From positions 2,728,001 through 2,792,000 of the forward strand of contig CM056743.1 in the NCBI GenBank assembly GCA_029851415.1: a DNA stretch of 64,000 nt, in the 5' to 3' direction. Below, piece after piece: positions 1 through 11,730 of the stretch (its first letter is position 1; each line of letters starts with the position of its first letter). The position numbers and the translations under genes were made by a program. The DNA comes from Eretmocerus hayati (lineage: Eukaryota; Arthropoda; Insecta; Hymenoptera; Aphelinidae). The notes beneath the pieces are model-generated. The model did no database searches. It was not told the origin of the DNA and was given only the letters and a program-made list of their open reading frames with translations.

Positions 1-264
1 ATAAAAGGGAGCCTCAATGAAAATTGTATGGATTTTAATTTCAACTTGTCAGTATTATTATGACTTTTTCATAATATAATATGAGTAATACTCATTGACT
101 CCGAAGTATGTACTTACTCCCTCTCAGACTCTTGTGACTGTCATGAACCTTAACTTCTTTGCACTGGATTTCACCATGTTTCTGATGATTTCATACCAAA
201 CTATCATACTTCATCTACCAGTACCAATTGAATAAATAAATCAAAACCACTTACATAATTTCAG
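1..264. other. Upstream flank or first intron of TIM44
   Basis: AT-rich sequence without a recognisable exon. It ends in an acceptor-like TAATTTCAG at 256-264, directly before the first visible TIM44 codons. The initiator ATG and start of the mitochondrial presequence were not identified here and may lie beyond the left edge. Confidence 0.5.
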
Positions 265-2080
265 TACCAGAACATTATTGCATGCAGGACAAATCTACCC
301 AATTTATCTAAGCTAGTGAGTTGTCAAAGGAGGTTCTGCTCGTATCACAATAATCTCTCAAGAATAAGATGTGCAACACCATGTATTACATCGAATCAAA
401 CTGTGAGCCACCAATACCAAGTATGTTGTCCATATTCAACCCAACGAGCTCCAGGGTTCATCTCAAGGTTCATAGACAATATAAAGCAAGAAATGCAGAA
501 GAACAAGGAAATGAAAGATAACTTGAAAAAATTCAGAGAAGAAGCAGAGAAACTTGAACAATCTGATGCCTTAAAATCAGCACGGAAAAAATTTCAGTCT
601 GTTGAATCTGAAGCTTCTAAGAGCTCTGAAATCTTGAAAGAAAGAATTGAGGGCTTGAGAGGAAAGGTAAGAGTGGAATTTTGATGACTGTCAATCCAAT
701 CTTGACAGTATTGCTTTAAGTCTGAATCCATCATAAACTTGAGTGAGTCAAATTTGATACAAGATATTACACATGGTATTTTTTATAGGTTCATGAAGTT
801 TTAGAAGAGGCCAGTAAAACTGAGTTAGGAAAAAAAGCTGGTCAGTTGGGTGAGGAATTGTCAAAGTCAGCCAGGGGTGCGGCAGAAACCATAACAGAAA
901 AAGGTCAAGCTCTTGGTAAGACAGATGCTTTTAAGACTATATCACAAACAGCTGAGGTGGTCAGAAAAGAACTTGATACTCAGGGGATGCAAGGTAAGAG
1001 ATTGTCGAGCAATAACAAGTCTTATATCAGTCATGAAAATTCAACAAGTCCCCAAGTACAATTAAACATCTATCACCCATTAACATCTTGTAGGCAGAGT
1101 TTATTGTGCTCCCAGAGTTTTACGGAAGAGAAAAGAAGTATTGGAGGCTAGTGATGAAAGGGTAGTAGAAGCCAATTTTGATGCTACTGGAGTAGAACTG
1201 CACAAAGATTCAAAGTTCTATCAATCATGGCAGAATTTTAAGGTAAACGTTTTCGACATCAATAATTAGCTTTTGGATGAGTTTTTTTGGATATTAGTTT
1301 CATTATTTCATGGCCTTCCCGATTTTCCAGAATATTAATTTCCATGCCATATATTCAGTTGATAATTTACAAGATCATGAATTGAGTAATTCTTTTCAGG
1401 ACAAGAATCCGTATGTGAACAAAGTTCTTGACTGGAAAATCAAGTATGAAGAGTCGGATAATCCTGTAGTCCGAGCTTCAAGGCTACTCACAGACAAAGT
1501 AACGGATGTTGTAGGTGGCTTGTTTCAAAAAACAGAGTTGTCAGAAACTTTAACGGAAATCTGTAAAATCGACCCAAATTTTGACAAAGTTACATTTGTA
1601 AGAGATTGTGAAACTGACATTATCCCTAATATATTAGAAGCCATGATTCGAGGGGATTTGGAAATACTGAAAGATTGGTGTCATGAAGCACCTTATAACA
1701 TCATAGCTCAGCCCTTACAACAAGGATTCAAACTTGGTTACCGATTGGATAGTAAGGTTTTAGGTAAGAATTGACAGTTTCAGATCGTGATTGTATGACT
1801 TTCAGGGTATTAATCAAAGCATGTTTCCACAGATATCGATAACGTAGATATTGTAATGGGAAAAGTGATGGATCAAGGTCCGGTTTTGGCAATCAGCTTC
1901 ACTTCTCAACAAATTATGTGTGTCCGTGATGCAAAGGGAAATGTTGTTGAAGGTGACCCAGAGAAAGTTTTGAGAGTCAACTATGTATGGGTTCTTTGTC
2001 GAGACCCGACTGAATTGAATCCCAGGTCTGCATGGAGATTGCTTGAAATGGGTGCTAGTAGCAGTGAACAGTTTGTTTGA
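265..2080 (+). CDS. TIM44: Mitochondrial import inner membrane translocase subunit TIM44 (5' partial)
   Basis: TIM44 anchors mtHsp70 to the TIM23 channel on the matrix side of the mitochondrial inner membrane and helps drive preprotein import. Five exons are readable: 265-666, 789-993, 1094-1242, 1400-1763 and 1833-2080, all with GT-AG borders and compatible phases, giving about 455 residues. The N-terminal part is basic and presequence-like, followed by the family block RAPGFISRFIDNIKQEMQ and a Lys/Glu-rich coiled coil (KKFREEAEKLEQSDALKSAR). The C-terminal membrane-binding domain has the hallmark stretches SKFYQSWQNFK, NKVLDWKIKYEESDNP, LSETLTEICKIDPNFD, DWCHEAPYNIIAQP and VNYVWVLCRDPTELNP, ending in SSEQFV. 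The ATG exon is not seen. The start at 265 is the splice acceptor, not a start codon; reading in frame further left reaches a stop at 256-258. The next gene, VPS28, lies on the same strand about 1.3 kb downstream. The identification is firm; only the 5' end is open. Confidence 0.96.
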
Positions 2081-3009
2081 AGAAAATAATATCTCACAAG
2101 TGAATGCTAATAGAGCTTGAAAGTTGGATATAAGAATGCTACCAAAAATGAAGCTTTGGCAATTGAAAAAAAATAGTGAACAAACAATATAGTGACAGTA
2201 ATCTTTTTGACCTAAAATAGAGTGTTGTTGACTGTTGTTCAGAACAAATAACTTGTGGAAAAAAGTTTCCGTTCACGTAAAATGAAGTTTATATTTTAGC
2301 ATGGATCAAGGCGATCGGAACTTGATTCTCACGCAAATGTAATCATTGCATTTGCTGTTGAATTTTTGTTGATGAATCTAATTTTGTCAACTGACTGTAC
2401 ATATAATATAATGTAAGGAATATACATATGTGTGTATATATATGTATGAAACAAAATTTACAGACAGAACGTAATTTGGAACATGGTCTGACATCAGAGA
2501 ATTATTGAGGAATACCTTATTCATTATGTAAATACATACATTTTGTAAAAAAATATCACGTTTACTTAATTTTCCACCCAAGATATATAGTCAGTTTATC
2601 AAGGAAAAGTGAAAAAAAATCTCCCACCAACGCTAAATCTTGCTTGAGCATAAATCTTACTTTAGCGTTGTTGCGTCTTTTATGAAAGTGTTTCTCGCAA
2701 CGATTAACGGTATATTCCACCATAAAACCAAGCATACTCACGATGGAAACGACTTACCTACTGCCAGATAAAAATCTACATTTAAATCGATTTTTCATTA
2801 ATTTATCCGAATATCTTTTGATTTTTCCTTTGTCATTGTTTAACTTGTCGAAGAAATAGAAACTTCGTTCTTCAATTCTGAAATGTGGCGCGGTTGAGGG
2901 AGAAAATTTTCTGGACGCAAAGGCGGACGCGTGATTGCACTGCAATTGCAGTGGGACCCGCAGTAATATATAGCGCGGCGCGATATCGCCTGTCATATTG
3001 GAGTGTGGG
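2081..3009. other. TIM44-VPS28 intergenic region with candidate VPS28 promoter
   Basis: This holds the TIM44 3' UTR, a short TATA/TGTG-rich stretch at 2399-2450, and a locally GC-richer segment at about 2885-2990 with several CpGs (GGCGCGGTTGAGGG, GCGCGGCGCGATATCGCC). The latter sits just before the presumed VPS28 transcription start and is the best promoter candidate. Short open frames here are not supported as genes. Confidence 0.45.
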
Positions 3010-3157
3010 TGGCTGACTATAGCTGTAGACTACATTGTTGTTGTGTAGTTTCTCGACATCGCTATCCTTGTTCGTACATCAGCCAATTATTGTACGACTC
3101 AATGTTGATAACAGTTGCTTAAAACCTGACAATTGTGGACTGAGAGAGAATCACAAG
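3010..3157 (+). other. Probable non-coding first exon of VPS28
   Basis: The segment ends in a good donor (TCACAAG|GTAAATAC, GT at 3158). It would splice to the acceptor TTACTTTAG at 3355-3363 just before the coding exon. A TGA stop lies in frame near its 3' end, so it cannot extend the protein. The 5' limit is a guess. Confidence 0.5.
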
Positions 3158-3399
3158 GTAAATACAAATAGTCGAGTGCAACGTATCAATGTGAAAATAT
3201 TGATAACATCCTACCAGTGGCCCTAGCCTAAGATATATCATGATGCAAGAATTTTCCTCTAAACAATACTTCATTTCCTCAAAAAATCGTAGCCTTTTAC
3301 CAGAGACTTATTTTTGGTTGAAGATACGATGTATATGATAATGCCATGTCTAAATTACTTTAGGCTGTTAGTCTAAATGAAACACCAAGCCTCCCAAAC

Positions 3400-4237
3400 A
3401 TGTCTGAGTCATACCCAAATGCTTATGGCCTCAAATCTCTTCTCCAATGTGTTTCAGAAATGTCAGCCATGCAAGATCGTCCAGAACTGTACGAAGAAGT
3501 GAAGCTGTATAAAAATGCCAGAGAGCGTGAGAAGTATGATAACCAAGCTGATCTATATGCTGTAGTGAATACCTTACAACACCTTGAAAAAGCATACATA
3601 CGGGATTGTGTCACACCTAAAGAGTACACTGCAGCATGCAGCAAATTATTAGTGCAATACAGAGCTGCTTTTAAACAGGTAAGAACATTCCCATCTAAAC
3701 CTTTGTACTCTGATGTTTGATGAGCATTTTCAATAGTTGTATGGATGCTCGAAAAGACTGAAAAAATTTCAGTGATAAACACCTTAATATATTTATGAAT
3801 TCTCTTACTCCAACTAGGTTCAAAGTGATCAGTTCCCCACAATTGATGCATTTGCACGATCATTCCGACTAGACTGTCCAGCTGCTCTTGAAAGAATAAA
3901 AGAAGATAGACCAATAACTATAAAAGATGATAAGGGGAACACATCTAAATGTATTGCCGATATTGTTTCTTTGTTCATCACACTAATGGACAAATTGCGC
4001 TTGGAAATCAAAGCCATGGATCAGCTTCATCCTGATCTCAGAGATTTGATGGATACCATGAATCGACTTAGCATATTACCAAGTGACTTTGATGGGAAAC
4101 AGAAAGTTGCAGAGTGGCTTCAAACTTTGAACAATATGTCAGCATCAGATGAGTTATCAGAGCAACAAGTTAGACAATTGATATTCGATCTGGAAACATC
4201 ATACAATGCTTTCAACAAAATCCTCCATAACTCTTAA
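3400..4237 (+). CDS. Vps28: Vacuolar protein sorting-associated protein 28 (ESCRT-I subunit)
   Basis: VPS28 is the ESCRT-I subunit that, with TSG101 and VPS37, sorts ubiquitinated membrane cargo into multivesicular bodies and links ESCRT-I to ESCRT-II. Two coding exons, 3400-3678 and 3818-4237, join in phase 0 (AAACAG|GTAAGA, CAACTAG|GTT). The N-terminal core-binding part has [34 protein letters not shown] and [20 protein letters not shown]. The linker carries [20 protein letters not shown]. The C-terminal four-helix domain holds [36 protein letters not shown] and [20 protein letters not shown]. From the first in-frame ATG it is 232 aa. Starting at Met24 (3469, [11 protein letters not shown]) gives 209 aa, closer to the usual insect length, so the extra 23 residues are doubtful. 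AATAAA near 4375 may be its polyadenylation signal. Confidence 0.96.
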
Positions 4238-6264
4238 TTAGAAGACTCCACTTGTGCAGAATATTTTGGAAGAATAAGTGATGGTTATATGAAGGCAATT
4301 GATAGCTTCTTCTGCAGACCCCAAATCTGTCTGAGCATTACTTGAAAACATTATTACATCAAGTAAGTCAGATCAAATAAATCTCTAGTGTACATTTTTC
4401 AAGAAAAGTTTATATGTCATATCTTGAAACAGTTATATGTAGAGCCATATTATTCATAATTTAGAGATAAATAGTGTGATGGATATCTGTTGAAATTTCA
4501 CGTCAGATGAGCTCTGACTTCTGAAATATTGAACTTTCAAAATACTCCAAACGAACAATGCGAATCACTAATCAGCTCTGAACACGGGTGCAAAAATATG
4601 GCGCACCAGTCTGCGCAGAGGTGCGTATTGGAGACTCTTAAATCTTCAAGAGTGCCGTATAGGATTTTTTTGCAATTCATGTGCGTAAAGTTATTGAGCG
4701 CTTCGGATGTCCGTGGAGTGGTGGGTCATTTAATCATGAGAACGCGGAGAGAAGATACGATGTGTGAAGGTGTATACTTTGTACTCTGTGGATAACCAAG
4801 TTTTTTTACAAATTTTGCCAGCAAAAACTAAAAAAAAAACTTTTACGCGTCAACTTTCCGCAAATTAAAACCAAAACCAATTTTACTTTGACACAAATGA
4901 TGGATTTAAGATTTCATAACTAGGTTAATGTAAGTGTTATATTTATTCCAGAGAATATTTTTCTTTCACCTGTAAGTGAGAGAATCTGATATATATTTGT
5001 TTAATAAATCATAAGAACTAGAGGAGTGTATTTTCTTTAAAAGGTAGTCAAGTCCAATGAATGGTTCTTTTAAACTATTGATGAAGTATTTATTCAATAT
5101 TTTCAACAGTAATGAGCACGTTTCTAAAGCTATCATTTTCGCGAGTGATCAATGTTTTGGAAAGCGGCCCAGTAAATGATTTTGCTCTCGTGATACCTTT
5201 TCAGATCATCACATTGCAATTTAAAAAGAAGGAGAGAAATGCAGAGACAACAAATCTTTTGGTTGAGAATATTGCCCATGATCGCGTCAATATGAGTTTA
5301 CTTCAAAACGCGTTGGGAAATACCTAATCAAATGAGTTATTGTCGATGTATTTTTGATGCTCATTCTGGTGCAGTCGTTACTTATTTCGTGGGAAATTAT
5401 CCTTGAAAAGGTCAAGTCCGTGTCACATAGTATTTGTTTTTTACCATCTTCATGCGTGCAAAATTATGATCGTGCCAATTTATTGAATTTTATGGTATCA
5501 TGCACGAGGCAAATTCTGCAGTTCCAACGATAAAATCACTTTTTTTTTGTATGTGCAGCGTGAACAAGTTAATTTTGTTGTCAATCTGCTCCATTCCAGG
5601 CCTCTCCGTAACAAATTCTTCTCGAAGTTTGTCATAACTGCTCATGACACGTTAGTTTTCCATGGTTGACATTGAAAGTATCAGAAAAATTGAATATCGA
5701 ATTTTCGGGGGTAAAGAATCTAAAGTTAGAAAATTTTCTTATTTTCAACATTTACAGAAGTCGAAAAATTTATTTTTAGATTCTTTGAAATTAAGATCAA
5801 ACATTGGCACATTTTCGAGCACATTTTTCACGCTCAAGCACCGATGCTTTTTTGTGAAGTACTCGTGTAACTAAAAACTCATATCCTCAAAATGTTCCTG
5901 ATAACGTGCAGTTCGTTGAAACTTTTGGACACAGTGCAAAAGAGTTGAGAATACCACCTTTTCACCTGTGTTGAAGTCGGAACTTACAACCGATCCCTTG
6001 TCAGAAAAATCCAGAAATGAGTTTCTACAGATCGGTTAAACTTCATAGATTGTTCAAAGTGAGCGTTATTCCACTCTGGGTATATCACAAGAGCATAATA
6101 ATTTATTGTTGCTTCATGATCTACGCGAAAGCTTTTGATTAGACGGTCTGACTTACATCGAGCGCGCCAGCAGTTTCTACAGGTAAACTTTCCGTGAACA
6201 CCTCAGCGAACATTTTATACTTACGTATTTTGATGCACCGATCGTTTTTGCCGAGGTTTTTGCT
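4238..6264. other. VPS28 3' UTR and intergenic DNA
   Basis: AATAAA-like signals at about 4375 and 5003 suit a VPS28 3' end. The remainder is AT-rich with scattered short open frames, for example 4529-4795, 5112-5327 and 5662-5874, which show no recognisable domain. No gene is supported. Confidence 0.4.
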
Positions 6265-7996
6265 ATTGTGCACAGCGGTAGGTGTGCTTGAAAGTATGGC
6301 GAAGCCTTTCCAGCACACCTAACTAACATATACGGCTAGATCGAGGATTCCAACCTCCTCTTTTTTTCCGATCATACTTTTCGTCACTGAATCGGCATCG
6401 CAGCCATGCACTTCCCGTATTGAAATTGTGTAGAATTCCAATATCTCTCATCTGCATCCTTAAGTCCTTGGATCAGAAGCACTTTCATTGAAAAATCTAA
6501 TTGACAAAATTTTTCGCGTCGTCGTTTCTTGCTGAATCGCATCAGCGGTGATGCATGACGGAAATCGCCATCACGCGCGGGTCTTTTTTGAATGTCGTTT
6601 GAGAGGTAATATTGACTGTGTGCAATCTTACCACGATTTTCAAAAACCGAATTTATCAACTCGGTTGCATGTATTTAGTATTTCAATACTTCTAGAATGA
6701 TGAACAAAGCTCAATTATTGTGCTGATTCTGCTTATTTACGAATTGGTTGCATCGCGCCAGAGCCCCTGGGATGACCAAATATTGCGCAATCAGATCGCC
6801 CTTCCTCGCGCAGTCTCGCGATCCGCGGGCCCGCGACCATGCGCAAACGTCCCATTCCCCCACCAACGGAGAAGCACACATTAGTGGGAATGGCGCGCGA
6901 TTTTGAATGCTTGCAAGTGTTAGATAGTTTATTAGTACATCTCACAAGAAAAAGATTTGAGATTGGAATGGAATTGAAAGAATTATTTTTGAGTTCAGAT
7001 ATACGTCTTTTGTATTTATCATTTCTATCATATCATTTCTATTTCTTTATCATTTCCATTTCTAGTTCTTTACATTCAATCCTCAAATTCATCAAGATAC
7101 GGTGCTTCAACGGGGTCACTGTTACAGCCTAGTATGATGATGCGCTCCGCACGATGGCAACTTTTTATAGTTGCCTAATGAAAATTAGCAGGTACGAATG
7201 ACCAGTGCATAAGCACCTCCCATTCTCGTGAATTGAGTTTGATAGTTTACTGAATGATGACCAAAAAATGAAGACGAGAAAACTTTATTTGAAGATATCA
7301 GCAGAATGGTTTCTCAAAATGTTTGGTCGAAAGTACTCGAAGGATACAATTATGAGATTCATGGATTACTCTTTCCAACAGTGATTTCGTGATAAGTCTT
7401 TGCTTCCGGAAGGCCTCCGAATAATTCCTTTTGACCAACAACTTTTGGGCATTTTCTTGTGGTTACCATGGTTTGAAATGGTTAATCCCCACTTTGAACC
7501 ATCGGAAATTTAGAGAATAAGAGATAATAACAAGACTCACTTGCAGTAAAAATTATAATTTTTACATGTTATCATCAACACATTCCTGCCCGAGGTTCTA
7601 AGTGAGGAGGAACTACTCAAGAATGTATATTTGTAAGGGGAACTATTCAAAAATTTTTCACACCAATAGAACCGTCCTCAAATTTTCGGATGAAAAGAAT
7701 CGCTCAAAATTTTCAGTTTTTAAGACACTATCCAAATTATTTTAGGAACCATTCGAAATCACATTACGTAGAAAGAGCTATCTAAAAAAGGTTGGATATG
7801 GATAATTTGTTGATGTTTGCCAGAATCTACGAGAAATCGTAGGTCGTTCGATTTGGTGAAAATTTTTCGAAAATTCTTCTCATTCCCCAGAAGTTTCTGG
7901 ATAGTTTCTTTTATCCAAAAATCCTTGAATTTTCTAATCTCACGTTTTGAATCAATCACTTTGAGCCAACGAATATTGATGAATTGGTTTTCACCA

Positions 7997-8298
7997 GGGC
8001 CCGTATTCTAAATTTTGCGGTAAAATTTTGCGGCAAATTTTACCGCAAAATTTGCCGGCAAACGTGTCGCTCACTCGGTAACCTCTAACATTTGCCGCAT
8101 TTGCTGCAATTTGCCATCGCGATTTGCCATTTTTGCGTTGCCGGTGGCATTTGCCGTGAAAAATACGGTAAACCGCAACGGTAAAATTCAGCAAATGCGG
8201 CAAATTTTACAGGTTACCGACTGAGCGCCACGTTTGCCGGCAAATTTTGCGGTAAAATTTGCCGCAAAATTTTACCGCAAAATTTAGAATACGGGCCC
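7997..8298. mobile_element. 302-bp MITE with GGGCCCGTATTC terminal inverted repeats, nested in copy 1
   Basis: The stretch begins GGGCCCGTATTCTAAATTTT and ends with its reverse complement. Arms of about 70 bp are made of repeated TTTTGCGG/CCGCAAAA and TTTGCCGGCAAA motifs, and mirrored blocks GGTAACC/GGTTACC and TTTGCCGCATTTGC/GCAAATGCGGCAAA continue inward. The termini resemble those of Harbinger-type elements from memory, but I see no 3-bp target duplication. The same element sits in copy 2, so it inserted before the larger unit was duplicated. Confidence 0.75.
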
Positions 8299-8933
8299 AG
8301 AACATCTCTGCAAATGAAGATAGATGACAAAAACTCTGTAGATTAATAAGACTGTATTAACGTGAAAGTCATTATTTTCTCATGTTACCTATCATCGGCA
8401 CAATTTTTATGCAACTTGATGAGATATTAGCCCCACTGGAATGGAAAGGTCTCGAAGCACTGAATCTACGGTAAAATAAAAACATTCCGAGCCAGCTTGT
8501 TAAGAACATGTGAATCATCGTACCTTTTTAAACAATTTTGTAAGCTATTCTCAAAACATGCATACATGATTTTCATTTGATACACCTAAAAGAAATGAAG
8601 TCTTGGAGAGAGTTATGTATGAGTATCTTTCTATTTATTGTAAGTCTTCAAACATTCATGCATTTTTTAATCAAAACCTTCTGTAAAAGAAAATGAGTGG
8701 AAATAGCAAGGTCTGCTTATTTTGATTTGAATGTTTGACGAACGGAAATATTCGCTCGTGGAATTATTGGATAGTAGAAATGTAAAATTGAAATTCCAAG
8801 CGTTCTTCCTTATGAATCTTTGGTTGAATCTCACGCCTTAGAAATACACCTTGGAAAGGTATAGTTTTTGAAAGTATTACGAGGCACCCTCTCACAAACT
8901 CCAGTTAGTGTTCTGTATCTCAGATTACTGTGG

Positions 8934-9634
8934 CCAATTCATGGTCAAAAGAGACTTGATATCCAAATGAGTTTTCAAGCATGGAATGGATACATATGGT
9001 CACTCATAGTTATGGATGGAAATTTCGAGCAACGAACGCGGTGAAATCCAAGATGTGTCTCAAGTATGCGACTGAATCTGTCCAGAATTTTCTCATCTTG
9101 AACTAGTGCAAGTGATTGAAATATATCTGCCCCAAAAAGAAAAGCAGATGTTAGGAAAGGCCGAAGGCTTCACTGTGTGGAGCTGCTGACCAGACCAAAT
9201 AATCGTTGACAATAATTTCGTCAAGAGAATTCGTTATGTCAAGTACGAATCTTCATTTGCAGAGCTCTAATTTTGGACCAATGCTGGAGATAACACTCTA
9301 TGTTTTGGATTGCAATCAATACATCGGCGACGGAATAATTATCTTGACGAAATTATTGTCAACGATTATTTGGTCTGGTCAGCAGCTCCACACAGTGAAG
9401 CCTTCGGCCTTTCCTAACATCTGCTTTTCTTTTTGGGGCAGATATATTTCAATCACTTGCACTAGTTCAAGATGAGAAAATTCTGGACAGATTCAGTCGC
9501 ATACTTGAGACACATCTTGGATTTCACCGCGTTCGTTGCTCGAAATTTCCATCCATAACTATGAGTGACCATATGTATCCATTCCATGCTTGAAAACTCA
9601 TTTGGATATCAAGTCTCTTTTGACCATGAATTGG
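8934..9634. repeat. Long palindrome (arms ~290 bp, loop ~117 bp), copy 1
   Basis: The left arm CCAATTCATGGTCAAAAGAG (8934 on) is mirrored by the right arm ending at 9634, meeting at an axis near 9284. Arms stay nearly perfect to about 9226 and 9342, for example CCAGACCAAATAATCG and its complement. It ends abruptly where copy 1 of the 3.37-kb repeat ends. Confidence 0.85.
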
Positions 9635-11480
9635 TTAAATAATACAAAGCGTTTCATCGTACTTCTTTCCCGATTTTAATGGTATCACAGGCTTCAGCGA
9701 AAAGAAGTGATCTCACTGTTGACGAGTACCATTTAAATTACATTTCCAAAGAACAGTTTTTCGTCGTTGGTACACTATTCCAAGTTGGTAATTATCAATA
9801 GTGTCCATTACAGCGAGCACCTAAAATTTGACCAATTGCATGAATGGACCAATCAACCAAAAATTTTCAAATTTGAGTTGAAATTTTTCACCAAAGCGCC
9901 TACTTTTTGCGAGTCAATTCATCTTACACACGTATGTAGGGCTGAATTTTTTGGCGGTCTATACGCAGGAAATAGTATACAAAAGCGCCCCTCTGTGCAT
10001 TGCGAAACGCGAAACTCAGTAGAAATTCACCTTACTCGGATTCACCGAGAACCACGATGTATAGCGAGGATGCTGAATAAGGACCTCATCTCTCTTTCCT
10101 TTCTCCCGCTATTCGTCCTCGCGCATCGGCAAAATGTTGCACACGTGTGTAAATATAAACTGCAAAAGATGTACATATCGGGGCACATATGGTTCGCAAA
10201 CCTTCATAGCTATACCTTTATGTCGATTTAGAATTGTAGATACCAGGTACAGCATCAGGTCTGTCACACAGCTTCCGGTTGAAAAATGACCTGTAGGAAA
10301 ATGCATTTTTCTGCACTACTCCAGCTAAAAGTCACCGATGAACATGTGTGAGCAAACCTACATTATTTTCTGCACAGTAGCTGCAGTATATTAATAGCAG
10401 TCACCCCAAACATCTCTTGCTGCAACTTTGGGTAGTTATATATATATAAATATATGTATATATGGATATAAAGCACACAAGGGAAGGAATATAAGCCGGC
10501 ATATATCTCAAGGAAAGAGAGCGAGAGTCTCGCCGAGACTATGCTGCAGCAAAGCAAAACCCCGCATCAGCACCCAGCCACCTACATACAATATAATACA
10601 ACATCGGCAGTCGCCGGAGACGCGTCGCAGAGTACGGATCACCCAAGTTGTGAGTTTAAATTTTGCAAAAAATACGAAAGAAAAAAACCTTTAGCCATGA
10701 GTACCGGTATCGAGTGATTTGATATGATATAATAGCTATGATCGATGCTGCAGCATCTGATGCATCGGCGCGATGCAGTTATTATATTTTATTGTGCAAG
10801 GACAATCTTCATCGTTGTAATATCATCAGAAGTGTAGAATCGCGGGGTGATGCTGCAGACGAAAAGGACGAGATGATGAGAAGCTGCAAACTGCAAAAGC
10901 TGCGTCAAGATGAAGCTGCTGACAATTTTGATTTTGATGCTGATGCTTATTTATCGTATTGATCGAACTACTGCAGTGAGTTTTTACTATTATTTCCCCA
11001 AATTTTTTTTAGTTTTTTAAAGATACTTTAGACTGTTGATATCGATTTGTATCCGGGCAGGTTTTTTGAGGGTGAATGGATGCGGTGGCCATAATTGCAA
11101 CACATGTGCGACCGACGACGACATCAGAGTCAGGATGCGAGAGGTCCAGTCGAAATTCTGAGAGAATGAAAGAGTGAGAGTAGAGACCCCCCTAATTGCG
11201 TGCACGAAAAGACACTTCGAAGAATCTTTTCATGCAGCAAACACCCGCGCTTATTGCATTAGATCGGTTAACGTTATCGGGCTCCGCTTACGCATTTATC
11301 TCGAGGATTATGTTTCATTCATCGAATCGAAAGGGCTCATATATATATACCTATAGAGTCGACGCGTCTCTTTATTGCGAGAACATGCATTCTTTGCACA
11401 TGCCGGATTATTTTCGTCCTGTTTTTTTGCAAACCGGATGTTTCAAATTCCCATATAGATTTGTGGACCAACGATATTGC
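9635..11480. other. Intergenic DNA with a CTGCAG-rich, promoter-like patch
   Basis: No protein domain is recognisable. A TATATA run at 10437-10463 leads into GATATAAAGC, followed by GA-rich sequence and a possible donor GTGAGTTT at about 10648. Between 10380 and 10980 GCTGCA/CTGCAG words recur at least eight times. This could be a promoter and untranslated first exon of some transcript running right, but nothing confirms it. Confidence 0.3.
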
Positions 11481-11730
11481 TTAACACGTTCGCTGCAGGG
11501 ACGATTTTTGGTAGTTCTATTCCAGTCATGAACTGGACTCCCGTATTCTAACAAAAATTTCTCTATGGGAGCAAACTCTATCTTGGCTCGTTGTTTATGC
11601 TTTAGGCAAAGTGAATCACCTTGGAAAATTCTTATTGGGGATGTTTTTCGGATAATTATGGGCTGCCAAAGATTGGAGAATGAAAAATCGCGGGGCCCAC
11701 CGGTGGGCCCCGCCGCAGCGAACGTGTTAA
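11481..11730. mobile_element. piggyBac-type MITE flanked by TTAA
   Basis: Left TTAA (11481-11484) is followed by CACGTTCGCTGC, and the right end reads GCAGCGAACGTG followed by TTAA (11727-11730). This makes a 12-bp perfect terminal inverted repeat inside TTAA target duplications, the signature of the piggyBac superfamily. The right subterminal region has a strong GC hairpin, CGGGGCCCACCGGTGGGCCCCG at about 11691-11712. At 242 bp internal length it cannot encode a transposase and is non-autonomous. Confidence 0.8.

Larger units (their letters stand above)
6265..9634 (+). repeat. 3.37-kb interspersed repeat, copy 1 (right end shortened)
   Basis: The sequence from ATTGTGCACAGCGGTAGG to GACCATGAATTGG recurs almost letter for letter at 45396-48765, a constant offset of 39,131 bp in the same orientation. 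Every short open frame in one copy reappears unchanged in the other. Flanking sequence differs on both sides, so the edges are true repeat ends. The left end starts with a hairpin (arms 6279-6294 and 6306-6321, TAGGTGTGCTTGAAAG, one mismatch). The body holds a 302-bp inverted-repeat MITE and the right end is a long palindrome. No transposase is recognisable in any frame. It is best seen as a recent non-autonomous mobile element or segmental duplicate. The palindrome arm is 191 bp shorter on the right than in copy 2. Confidence 0.88.

Noticed and set aside
6384..7132. Open frames of 91, 70 and 97 codons duplicated unchanged at 45515-46263
   Set aside because: Identity is due to duplication of the whole repeat; no codon-level constraint or known domain can be seen.
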